From Rutpela maculata (lineage: Eukaryota > Arthropoda > Insecta > Coleoptera > Cerambycidae): DNA of 64,000 nt. The notes beneath the pieces were generated by a model. That model made no database searches, was not told where the DNA came from, and saw only the letters and a program-made list of their open reading frames with translations. The translations under genes and the position numbers were made by a program. The stretch spans positions 31,632,234 through 31,696,233 of the forward strand of contig OW386293.2 in assembly GCA_936432065.2 (NCBI GenBank). Reading direction: 5' to 3'. Below, piece by piece: positions 54,408 through 64,000 of the stretch. Position 1 is the stretch's first letter, and the number at the start of each line of letters is the position of its first letter.

Positions 54408-56046
54408 ATAGTGGCGCAAATAGCTCATTTTTTGGACAAGCGATAATTCCCAAGCTTGGAATTAATGAAATTTAATTTTTTTTTTAAACTCTTCGTTATA
54501 AAATTGCCTTTAATTCTATCGAGCCCGAATTTTGAAATTTCAAAATTAAAGGACTTAAATTTTGAAAGTAAATTAAAATTTTATCAAAAGATTGTTTAAA
54601 ATTATAAAAAATTGTTACTTGGGGGTTTCTAATCTCATTTCTGATCCCCAAATTTTACGATTCAAAAAACCAAGATAGCGGATCCAATATGGCGGCCATA
54701 ATATTTTTTTAAATGAAATGTACATGCACAAACTGTTAAAAATTGTTACTTAGGACTTTTAACGGTTTCTGATCGAGAATCTGAAATCTAAATTACGTAA
54801 TATCGTAATCCAAAATGGCGAATCCAATATGGCGGCCATAATATTTTTTTAATTGACATGTAAATGTGCAAATTGTTAGGGGTTTTAGAGATTGCTGATC
54901 ATGAACCTGAAGTCCAAATTACGTAATATCGAAATTCAAGATGGCGGATCCAATATGGTGTCCGTAAGTTAAAAAAGAATAACAAATCAAGAAGGAAACT
55001 GTTAAAATTTGTTTTTCGGGGGTTTCGTAGTTTGCTAATCTCATTTCGGATATTAAAATTTCGATATTTTGCAAACCAGATAATTAAATTCAATATGGCT
55101 GCCATAAATTTTTAAAAAATTATGATGTACATGTGAAAATAGTTAAAACTTATTACTTGCAGGTTTTTGCGATTGCTGACTACGCATTCGTAATTTCGAA
55201 TTCTAAGATGGCAGATTCGAATATGTCATCTTATAAAAAAATGAGATACCCAATCAAAAATGTTGACATCTTTAAACCTAATTTTTAATAATTTGATGTA
55301 CATTTCATTTAAAAAAGATATTATGGCCGCCATATTGAATCCGCCATCTTGGATTACGATATTACATAATTTAGACTTCATATTCATGGTCAGAAACCCT
55401 TAAAAGCCCTAAGTAACAATTTTTATCAATTTGCACATGTACATCTCATTTAAAAATATATTATGGCCGCCATATTGGATCCGACATCTTGGATTTCGAT
55501 ATTACGTAATTTGGACTTCAGATTCGTGATCAGCAATCTCTAAAACCTCCAAGTAACAATTTTTAACAATTTGCGCATTTACATGTCAATTAAAAAATAT
55601 TATGGCCGCCATATTGGATTCGCCAATTTAGATTACGATATTGCGTAATTTAGATTTCAGATTCTCGATCAGAAACCCTTAAAAGTCCTAAGTAACAATT
55701 TTTAACAGTTTGTGCATGTACATTTCGTTTAAAAAAATATTATGGCCGCCATATTGGATCCGCTATCTTGGTTTTTTGAATCGCAAAATTCGGGGATCAG
55801 AAATGAGATTAGAAACCAAAAAAACCCCCCAAGTAACAATTTTTTATAATTTTAAATAATCTTTTGATAAAATTTTAATTTACTTTCAAAATTTAAGTCC
55901 TTTAATTTTGAAATTTCAAAATTCGGGCTCGATAGAATTAAAGGCAATTTTATAACGAAGAGTTTAAAAAAAAAAAAATTTAATTTCATTAATTCCAGGC
56001 TTGGGAATTATCGCTTGTCCAAAAAATGAGCTATTTGCCCCACTGT
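54408..56046. repeat. Giant palindrome (1.64 kb) with internal tandem units
   Basis: Ends ATAGTGGCGCAAATAGCTCA and, inverted, ACAGTGGGGCAAATAGCTCA are flanked by GCGTCTC (54401-54407) and GCGTCCC (56047-56053), a 7-bp near-identical duplication. Arms of about 800 bp pair throughout. Each arm contains four to five ~140-bp units with CAATATGGCGGCCATAATAT, and GAWYCTGAARTCYAAATTAC between them. No coding. This is the second insertion in the mariner gene. Confidence 0.85.
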
Positions 56047-56695
56047 GCGTCCCCGTAACATCCTCATATTATGCGGCAGGGGCGGTTTCAGGCATGGTTT
56101 GGCTTCAATCCTTGGTTAGGCGTACTGGGCGACCATATCAATAATATTTGACCAAAATCTAACTGGACTAAGAAATCTAGAATTTCTACAAAATATCACA
56201 GATTATTCAAATTCCCAATACCAATATTGACGAGGTTTACATCCAACACGACGAGGCTGGACCACACAATGCTATTATCGTTAGAGATTACCTAAATGAA
56301 TTGTTTTCAGATCGTTGCATTGGGAGCCATGGTCCAGCCAGATGGCCTGCAAGGTCTCCTGACTTAACACCAGTCGATTTTTTTGTTTGGGCCAAATGCA
56401 AAAATATATCTACGCGACTGCTCCAACCACAAGGCAAGACCTGGAAGAGAGAGTTAGACACGAAATTGCACAATAACACCTCAACAACTACAGAATGTTA
56501 GACATGCTACTCTGTGTATTAACCAAAACAGTGAACAGTTTGAACAATTTTTATGATGGTTTATTATAATATATAGTCCACAGTACATCGCCCTTTTTTA
56601 GTGATTAGTAACAGGCTGAATTTTCGTGAGTAGCTTCGTTTTGACGAGACGCCCAACTTTTCTCTCTGCAAAAATTCTGGGTAGTGGCAGCTAAT

Positions 56696-57361
56696 GGCCT
56701 AGTTTACACCGTAAAATAATTTGGTTTGAACCGAGGGAACTAATAGAGTGGGGATAGATCGATTCGAATTTATTTAGTATCTGCCTGTTTACAACACATC
56801 ACTATACTTGAAAGTTTGTGGATTAGTTGAGGAGCACCAAGAGCAAGAAAACCTAACCTATAAATCCTTCACTCGTGTGAAAATGTTTTCTAAAAAGAAA
56901 ATTACATTTGCGGTTTTATGCTAACAGTTGTACAACAAATTCAAAGAAATAGATGGAAAAAGTTATTAGAAATGCTTAAGAAAACAATTGGGACCTTTCG
57001 TTTTTGTGGCTCCTCTTGACATTACAATTTGTTGGATTACTTAATAATTACAATTATTATTATTATATTTAAAAAGTTTCTTTATTTGTTTTTCTTTATG
57101 CGTGAACGACGACTTTAACCTCACAAATTTGACATTTCCTAGATTTGTCTAATACGTCTACGTTTACACCACATTTTACGTTAGGTTCGGTATTAAACCT
57201 CGAACTATATATGGTCTGATACTCCTGCTCAAGAGAATCAGACCAAAGGCGGACCAGCTTAGTTCAGACTATTTACATCGAACGCGCTATACTTTAAATA
57301 CAGAGTATGATTCGCAAAAGGTACTTAGTTCGCAGACCAAGCTGTCTGTGTAAACTAGACC
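56696..57361. mobile_element. MITE, PIF/Harbinger-like ends
   Basis: GGCCTAGTTTACACCG at the left and GTGTAAACTAGACC at the right are inverse, and GGTTTGAAC/GTTCGCAGACC segments also pair weakly. GGCCTAGTTTACAC is a form of terminus common in Harbinger-type MITEs. The target duplication is unclear. Confidence 0.5.
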
Positions 57362-57745
57362 AAAAGCAAAAATTACTTTTTCTATTTCACACGACTGTTA
57401 CGTTTCATTAAAATAATTTTTTATCGATATCGTTAAGAAATGAATTAATGGCCAAAACATTGAAGTTTATGAATCGCTATTGCTGATAAAAGAAAATAGC
57501 ACGGTTCCATTAAAAAATTTTCCATAGGAAATGAAATTCCGTCTTTTGAGAAATACCTAATTAAATTAATAGTTTAAAAAACACGCCATTGTAAAAACCG
57601 CTGCTCAAGGAATCACTACTTCCACATCCAGATTCTCTATCCAAGTCACTCACAACGAAAAAACTTTGTATGTGAAAATAATTGTTTATGGAACTTTAAT
57701 AATATAATATTTGAAATCTTCTACCCCAAAAACCCATAAAACGAT
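57362..57745. other. AT-rich spacer, nothing recognised
   Basis: No coding or inverted structures noticed. Confidence 0.35.
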
Positions 57746-57908
57746 ACCCCACATCGGTAGTGGGGTGGGGGTGGTGATAGGGGGGTGGTAGTGGGGGTGG
57801 ATGAAGTAATAAAATATTTTGAGGTTTCTGGTTCCTGTACATATACTAAATCACAATTTTTTTTCATCCCCTTTAATGAGGGGGTGGGGGTGGTAATGGG
57901 GGTGGCTA
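57746..57908 (+). repeat. G-rich degenerate repeat (GGGGTGGGGGTGG)
   Basis: GTGGGGTGGGGGTGGTGATA and GGGGGGTGGTAGTGGGGGTG near 57759, then GAGGGGGTGGGGGTGGTAAT near 57877, about 120 bp apart in two similar units (both followed by ATTTTTTTTTGAG-like or AAAATATTTTGAGG text). These could form G-quadruplexes on the plus strand. Confidence 0.6.
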
Positions 57909-57939
57909 ATGCCAAAATTTTTTTTTGAGACCTTAGCTT

Positions 57940-58315
57940 CTCTTGTATATACTAAATACCAATTTCGTGGACTCTTACCTGCTTGATTTACCCATTTACC
58001 CCAAATTTACCCCAATTTACACCCCAACCCTTCGACGGAACAAGGTGAAAATATAATCTAGTTCTAGATCTCATTAAAGTACATATGTGTACCAAATTTC
58101 AAGTCAATATCTTAAATGGTTCCAGAGTAAACGTGCGCACAAAAAAAAGTTACAGACAGACAGATAGACAGACAGACAGACCGACAGACAGACAGAAATT
58201 TTTTTTTCTCGCTCAAACTTAAAATCTCGACGTTTCACGACATTTTAAGCCTATTTGGACAATAAAAATTTTTAAAAATTTTTTTGTCGTTACTATACTT
58301 CCACTGGACGTGGAA
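57940..58315 (+). repeat. Dispersed repeat with (GACA)n run
   Basis: ACCAAATTTCAAGTCAATAT, GGTTCCAGAGTAAACGTGCG and then (ACAGACAGAC)n at 58153-58195 follow the usual layout of a dispersed insect repeat (compare 27000-27180 on the other strand). CTTCCACTGGACGTGGAAG at 58299 is a small hairpin. Confidence 0.5.
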
Positions 58316-58317
58316 GT

Positions 58318-58493
58318 AATACTGCACTGAAAAGGAAAAAATAACCATCTCTCTGTCTACCCCGTGAGGGCCTTAGTGTGGGAAGTTTTTCAAATATTGT
58401 ACTTAATTACAAACACGGCTTACACTAAGGCCCTTACGGGGTAGACAAAGAGAACAGATTCGATGATTATTTTTTGCTTTTTAGTGCAGTATT
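58318..58493. repeat. Small foldback MITE
   Basis: AATACTGCACTGAAAA (58318) mirrors TTTTTAGTGCAGTATT (58493). Arms pair over GTCTACCCCGTGAGGGCCTT and its inverse AAGGCCCTTACGGGGTAGAC, about 75 bp each, with a loop near 58393-58420. Confidence 0.8.
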
Positions 58494-58594
58494 TATAAAA
58501 ACGTGTTTTTTTAGTTTTTTAAACTATTAATTTATTTTTTTACTTTTTAGTCTTATATTTAAGGAGAGAATTTTGGCACTATCGACATTTATGT

Positions 58595-58990
58595 AATGAA
58601 TTCGACTAAATATTTATAATTTGCGAGCTCAAAAATCCCCAGATATCGATTTTCATACGAATCAGACTATAAGTTACGAAACTTATTCACCATTTTGACG
58701 CCAACATTTTGGATTGTTAAATTTGAACCAGATAATTGTAATCTGCAACCTCGATAACCCAGATACCGATGTTCAGTCGAATCCGACGGTAATTGATAAA
58801 AACCTGTCCGCCATGTTGGCGCCGCCATTTTGAATTTTTAAGTTTTGATCACATATTTGTTTTCTACCTTCCTCTTTATACCCATATCAAGGGGGTTGTA
58901 AAGAAAATGAAAATCCGCCATCTTGGGGCGGCGGCCATTTTGAACATTATAATATTGAGTATACTATATTGTACTGTCATCAGAGCTACA
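58595..58990 (+). repeat. Two diverged ~130-bp tandem units plus related text
   Basis: CCCCAGATATCGATTTTCAT (58637) and AACCCAGATACCGATGTTCA (58755) mark two units. Each has CGAATCMGAC, a TTGGCGCC/TTTGACGCC word and CATTTTGGA-type text. A third CGCCATCTTGGGGCGGCGGC block follows at 58917. No coding. Confidence 0.6.
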
Positions 58991-59092
58991 CACAATTGCC
59001 AAATTTCATGATGATACAACAATTAGAATTGGGTGAATTTCAGTTCCTTAGCCTTTCAAAACTTACTACCTACATACGTACATAGATAGATA

Positions 59093-59518
59093 CAGGGAGA
59101 TCGAGAAAGACTGAACGTGACGCTCCCTAAAGATTGTTTTTGTGCCGCCTACATACTGCATACATATGTACTATTTTCTGGTACTTTCAACATATTCACG
59201 TTGGCGACAGTAACCTTAAATATAGTCAATTACAGTATTTTCACAAAATGCAAGTTTCTTTATTAACTTGCCACACAAGTGACAGTGAACTGATTGGGTT
59301 GAAAAACACTGAGTTATTAGTCAGAAAGGGAGATAAATGATAAATCAAACACAAGCCAATAATAATAACATTCACGAAAGTGACAGACATCAGATTGGTA
59401 ACAGTGACTAGCAACATAGGAAATTAGTTTTAATAATGTATGTAGAATAGAAATCAATTTTGATAATTTTAGTGACTTTTCCGTGTGACGTCACGTTCAG
59501 TCTTTCTCGATCTCTCGG
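59093..59518. mobile_element. MITE with ~30-bp TIRs and TA flanks
   Basis: CAGGGAGATCGAGAAAGACT (59093) mirrors AGTCTTTCTCGATCTCTCGG (59518), extending through GAACGTGACG. TA stands outside both ends (59091-59092; 59519-59520). The interior is AT-rich without coding. Confidence 0.75.
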
Positions 59519-59520
59519 TA

Positions 59521-60132
59521 GTTAATTACACGTCGAGGTGTTAAAATAGTCGTACTTATCAGTAATTCAAATAACTATTTTGTTCTTTACAGACAAATCT
59601 ACAACTTTACTACTAATTTCCATAGCCTACTTAGTAATTTTCTTACGTCGCGTCGCGTTTATCTGACGCAGCTATTTTTAAAAAGAACAAAAAATGTTCC
59701 TCTTTCACTTATTTTTTCGAATTTTTTAAATCGGAAAAAATTGTTATACTTAGAATTTTACGCTTAAAAAGAAACCATCAAATAAATATAGTAATTCTAT
59801 TTAACAAGAAAAAGTTGATGTCACTTCCGTCTCAAGCGGAAATTTTACTTTCGTTCTTGTTAGTCTAAAAGTAGCTCACTTTCGTCTAATTTATGTGTAC
59901 CGAAAATGAAATATTTTGAATTCAAAAATAATTAAAAAACTGGGGGCGTACATGTGCAATGTGCATGATAGTTTGAAATGAGTTATGGCATATGCGATGT
60001 TTTTGAACTTTAAATCATCTTTTGTATTTGCTCCACAAAAACTGTTGAGTAATGAACATGAAACCTTTGTGATTGGTCCTAACCCATTGAGTAATGAATT
60101 ATTACCCACAGCCACGAGTAATGAGCCCTATT
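59521..60132. other. Spacer before the gap, nothing recognised
   Basis: TTGAGTAATGAACATGAAAC and ATTGAGTAATGAATTATTAC form a short local repeat at 60045-60125, ending at the gap. Confidence 0.35.
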
Positions 60133-60332
60133 NNNNNNNNNNNNNNNNNNNNNNNNNNNNNNNNNNNNNNNNNNNNNNNNNNNNNNNNNNNNNNNNNNNN
60201 NNNNNNNNNNNNNNNNNNNNNNNNNNNNNNNNNNNNNNNNNNNNNNNNNNNNNNNNNNNNNNNNNNNNNNNNNNNNNNNNNNNNNNNNNNNNNNNNNNNN
60301 NNNNNNNNNNNNNNNNNNNNNNNNNNNNNNNN
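60133..60332. other. Assembly gap, 200 N
   Basis: Exactly 200 unknown bases, a conventional scaffold-gap length, so its true size is probably unknown. Open frames that cross it are artefacts. Confidence 0.99.
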
Positions 60333-60642
60333 CTATAACTTTGCGAGGAAACATCGTAGATGACCATTCTAAAGCTTATTTTAAGAAGAAGGATGGTACT
60401 AAATTATGTGTTTATTAAAGATAAGCTAAAATTTTTTTCAGTGCGATACTTAACCTCAAAAGTTGCTAAAAAAGCCATTTTTTAATTACTTAGCCTTATC
60501 AAAATCCTGACGTGATGGGCCAATTCTGAGGCCAGATTTGAATTCAGCGCAAAAAATTACTTCGAAAATGACCATCAGCTGACCAATAACATTCCCCTTA
60601 TTCCCTTTATTCGAAGACCTGTGTTATAATACCCAACGGGCC
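60333..60642. other. Spacer after the gap, nothing recognised
   Basis: No coding resemblance. CCAATTCTGAGGCCAGATTT (60510) looks like typical repeat text but no partner was found. Confidence 0.35.
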
Positions 60643-61511
60643 TAATAGAGCGGGAGCTAGATGGCTTTTTCAGAACAACATCGTTTTATGAACCTTGAGA
60701 TATTTTTATGGTTTAATGGATGATAACGATTCATAAAATCGACTTCTGGCGGGGCACCTCCTGTCAGGTACGTCACGAATACTGTCTAACAATCAGTGAA
60801 ATTGTGTCATCGTTACAAAGCTCTTTTTTTTTCGTGTGTACACATTTTAAGTTTAGAATGAATAAAATAAGATCGCCAGAAAGTGTGGGCCGTCAGGAGG
60901 CGCAGCCAGAAAGGTAATAATGATACAATACATCAGAGGCACGGTAGGAAGTCGAGTTAGCCGAAAGTGTTAAATTCCTGTATACTTAAGAGCCTATGGT
61001 ACCTTTGTTGACACTAAGAACTTTCTGGGGAGGTTATTCTATTGTTGAAGGAGCTTATATTTACGTTTTAAAAAGGAGCCACAACTTGTAACGATCAAAA
61101 ATCCTAAACATTTTCTTTCTGGTTAGCCTTACTGACAGGAGTTTCTTTCTGGTAATTTTTTTCTGTGTTCAAAACATTTAAATAAAGATACTCAGCCTAA
61201 AAAAAGCTTGTAACGATCATGTCATATAACTCCGTTTTTTTTACATCTTTGCGCCCCTGACGACCCACACTCTCTGACGATCTTATTTTATTCATTCTAA
61301 ACACAAAAAGGTGTACACACACAAAAAATTAGCCTTGTAACGATGATATAATTCCACTGATTTTCATATCTTGAACCATGGCCTACTCGAAGGGCTGACA
61401 TATGCCAGAAGTCTATTTTGTCGTTATTTAAGTTCGATAGAATTAATCAACGAATAGAAAATGCTTGTAACGATGAGTTTCCGAGAAAGCCACTTAGCTC
61501 CCGCACCATAA
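60643..61511. mobile_element. TIR element with ~270-bp arms
   Basis: GCGGGAGCTAGATGGCTTTT (60650) mirrors AAGCCACTTAGCTCCCGC (61504). Pairing continues through CTTCTGGC, GAAATTGTGTCATCGTTACA and AATGAATAAAATAAGATCG. The centre (60930-61240) is unique and has TTGTAACGATCA words three times. No coding. Confidence 0.7.
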
Positions 61512-61829
61512 GCACAATTAGAGGATAAGGTTATACAATTATACATAAAGTGAAAAAAGTACAACAGGGTATTGTTACTTACAGGGATTATAAATATATA
61601 AATGTGCAACTGAACTTACATAATACATCAGTTAAAAATGTGTATATATCAATAAGATAACATCAATTCATCAATAGGGTAACTTTTCAAAGTACTTTTT
61701 AATTTCATTAATACTGCATGTAGTCATTGAAGCCTAAAAATCGTCAAAACCTCTTAATTCTCAGCAACACCTCCGATTTTGATCATTTTTTTTAATGTGT
61801 GTTTTTAATTTTATTCGCAATCAGAAACA
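61512..61829. other. AT-rich spacer, nothing recognised
   Basis: No coding motif, repeat or inverted structure found between the TIR element and the tandem pair at 61830. Confidence 0.3.
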
Positions 61830-62045
61830 TCCTATGTGGCGCAAATAATTATTTATATTGTTTAAGCAATAATAACAATATTTACAAAAAAATATATTTA
61901 AAAAAATCTTTTTTCGCGATATTTATAAAACATTGAGTTGTTTTTATTAAAAATTTAAGTTCAAAATGTCTCTCACAGTCGTGGTTGATAATTATTTATA
62001 TTGGTTAAACAATAATAACAATTTTTACAGAAACAATCTATTTTT
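61830..62045 (+). repeat. Tandem pair, ~142-bp period
   Basis: AATTATTTATATTGTTTAAG at 61848 and AATTATTTATATTGGTTAAA at 61990 are followed by CAATAATAACAATWTTTACA in both. Two units only. Confidence 0.7.
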
Positions 62046-63500
62046 TTATGTTTTTTCCAATATTCATGAAAAAGTTAGTTTAGTCCAGTGTTTGAATGTT
62101 TTTCGCTCAGAATTCTTTCGGATAAAACCGATTGACGTGAAATTTGAACAGTAATTAGGGAATGGTTCAAGGAACAAAAGTTATAGCGCCGATGTGTGCT
62201 TTTACCCTGGGGGTGGAAATTATTATGTTCAAAGTAACTGCAGAAATTGATAGAGGAATGAATTCGAAGCAATAAATGTTCTATGAAATTTTTTCTATGA
62301 GTCAGTACTTTTTGAGTTATTCTTGATTGATAATGTTGATTTTTCATCTAAAAAATGCATGTTTTAGAACGATTTTTCACTAATAACTCGAAAACGTTTT
62401 ATCAAAAAAGCATTTTTTAAATATCTTCTTTAGTCTTTGAATTATTGTGAAAAAATTAAATTTTTTCAAGAAATTTCAAAAATCATTTCAAATTTGAATC
62501 AATCTTTTTTTCAAATGTATATAGGCATCCCGAACCGGTCAGACTTCTAGAACACATTTTAGCCCTTAGTAAAGTAAATTGTAAATGGATTACGATCAAT
62601 TTCTCAATCAATTCTTGCGGTGAAGCCATATTGGTTTCATTGCTGATTTTTTCTCCGAAAAAAAGAGAGACAACCATTTTATTATCAAAACTCCGTTAGT
62701 TTTTATGCTAACGACTTTGATTTTAAAGGTCTTTTCAAGTACTTCAAAAAGTGTTTTATATGTTTTCCTTCAAAAATTTTCCGTTTTTCCGTTATTTAAC
62801 GTTGAAAGGATCGAATTCAGTTTTCGGCGAACAAAAAGTCACCTTCAATGAGCCATAACTTGGTTCGTAGATGCAATATCTACAGAAATAAAAAAAACGA
62901 TCGATTTGTTATTTTATAGGCTTCATTTTTGCTTATAATATTTTTTTCTGTAACTGACAGAATGCCATCGTACATGAATAGTTACCTTTACTCTTTTTAG
63001 ATAATTGTTTAAGCAATTTAAAAACGTCACCTCAAATTCCAAAAATGTATCTATATCAAAGTTTAAAGGTAAAAGGCATCAGGGATATTCTATCACTATT
63101 CCCTAGCTTCTTAAGCAAGTTGGCAAATTGTATTGGGGGGATAACAGAAATAATAGATTGTTTATGCCAATACATAAGAGTAAGATATAAGTGAGATAAA
63201 ATCGCAATTAGTAATTTCCGAGAAGAGTACTTATAACTAGATTTAGATCACAAATTGTATTAGGGGAATCACAAGAAAAGTTTTGTTGTAGCTCTATGAA
63301 GTAGAAGATAAAAAATGATAAAAACTCTGTTTTTAACTAAATTCTGAGTAATATTCTGTTAATTTTTCATATCATAAAAAGATCAGTATTGTTATTGCTT
63401 TACTTTTTATTGATTATTGATAATTTCAATTATTTAGCAAGATTAATATTAAGCACTAAATAGCGAGCATTAAAAAACAAGAAAATGTCAAGCTAACTAA
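62046..63500. other. 1.45 kb AT-rich region, nothing recognised
   Basis: Phrases such as ACTAATAACTCGAAAACG and AGCCATAACTTGGTTCG are typical of dispersed insect repeats, but no boundaries could be drawn. No coding. Confidence 0.35.
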
Positions 63501-63604
63501 AAAATCAGGGCTTTGATTATAGTCCGGGAGTTAGCGTCAAATTTAATTACATCATTTCAATTAAGATCCTTTTTTCAATACAGGTTGTTTTTTCATTGCT
63601 TATC

Positions 63605-63990
63605 GAAGAATCGGGTGTCAGCTACTTCAATCGCGGACATGAAAGGCGTGGGAGACTGCGCATCCGGTAAAATAATTTCGTTTTTCGCATCAATCCAACA
63701 AGGCTACTAAACTATGAATAGTTTGTTTATGTAATATAAATGAAAAAAAAAATGTGTCAGCTGCATAGGGTAAGGGGCGAAGGTTGTCAGCTGCCCTAGT
63801 CAATATGTATGAAAAACACGTGAAAATTCGTTATTTCAACAAAGCTGAAATTTATCTATATGATAGTTTGCGATACAAAAAAACAATTAAAAAGTGTCAG
63901 CTGCCAATACCATGAGACGAAACCTGTCAGCTATGCCTTTTAAGTGTACCGCAGCGTCCAGGCGATCTTTAATGCCTCAGCTAACGTATT
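63605..63990. repeat. Cluster of TGTCAGCTGC words
   Basis: TGTCAGCTAC at 63616, GTGTCAGCTGCATAG at 63755, TTGTCAGCTGCCCT at 63785, GTGTCAGCTGCC at 63894, CTGTCAGCTATGCC at 63928 and CTCAGCTAAC at 63976. The spacing is uneven. CAGCTG is an E-box, so this could be a regulatory cluster or part of a repeat running past the window edge. Confidence 0.45.
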
Positions 63991-64000
63991 ATTTCCTTTT

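Larger units (their letters stand above)
53088..56560 (+). pseudogene. mariner-like transposase pseudogene, split by two palindromic insertions
   Basis: Part 1 (53088-53470): AEKYSRDEKVDMLITYEE, LYGQRYSEK, and after a shift IDPQLFR with RQIEHELPVSKESARK, ILKKQGHRSHKYQLHKFL, the helix-turn-helix pair. Part 2 (54093-54400): DQRRITFCNWLQ, LLSDESKFTNLGLFN (first catalytic Asp), YWAIS. Part 3 (56054-56560): VWFGFNPWLGVLGD, LRNLEFLQN, VYIQHDEAGPHNAIIVRDYL (second Asp), WPARSPDLTPVDFFVW (third Asp) and a C-terminal helix region. The two gaps are palindromes. It is of the same family as 32184-33261. Its own TIRs were not found. Confidence 0.8.

Noticed and set aside
59985..60367. Open frames across the N run
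   Set aside because: Unknown bases cannot support coding.

Overview
The window looks like a stretch of an AT-rich animal nuclear genome, most likely an insect or other arthropod. It has no operons, ribosome-binding sites or dense coding. It holds spliced-looking exons, microsatellites, tRNA-like repeat sequence, a 200-N assembly gap, and remnants of most eukaryotic transposon classes. I could not name the species from sequence alone. I found no complete host gene. Almost everything recognisable is mobile DNA in decay, and the main interest is how the pieces are nested.

Layout. 1-183 is a LINE 3' end. 2026-6467 is a pair of nested elements with long terminal inverted repeats (TIRs), carrying pieces of a nuclease-like (Academ/XPG-type) ORF. 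6775-8682 is a Crypton tyrosine-recombinase pseudogene split by a LINE fragment. 8880-10640 is a LINE reverse-transcriptase pseudogene. 10700-12760 holds a dispersed repeat family and a large foldback. 12762-16623 is featureless. 16626-22101 is a TIR element containing a 4.5 kb pogo-like element. 22172-23851 is a foldback carrying three copies of a SAP-like exon. 24060-26205 holds LINE pieces, including one with an OTU protease motif next to an endonuclease. 26769-28880 holds a tRNA-like repeat, another nuclease fragment and a Mutator-like non-autonomous element. 30536-34390 is a four-level nest ending in a mariner-like transposase. 34523-36744 has further palindromic elements. 37514-39571 holds a very long GT microsatellite, a 148-bp tandem repeat and an 18-bp minisatellite. 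41904-45505 is a hAT-like pseudogene split by a second, better-preserved Crypton with a plausible intron. 46387-52220 has a TIR element with an intron-like structure, a second pogo-like element and another nuclease-like element. 53088-56560 is a mariner-like gene broken by two large palindromes. 56696-64000 is mostly MITEs and tandem repeats, with the assembly gap at 60133-60332.

How the parts relate. Three features recur. First, the nuclease-like ORF family appears in four places (in two nested elements in the first of them), three times between long TIRs. Second, Cryptons, pogo-like and mariner-like transposases each occur twice as diverged copies. Third, many elements are near-perfect palindromes. 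Target-site duplications I could read directly (TA, TAA, AATT, AATA, AAAATGGC, GGTATCAAC and an approximately 70-bp duplication) allow the order of several insertions to be worked out. Family names rest on remembered motif patterns, not on database searches.
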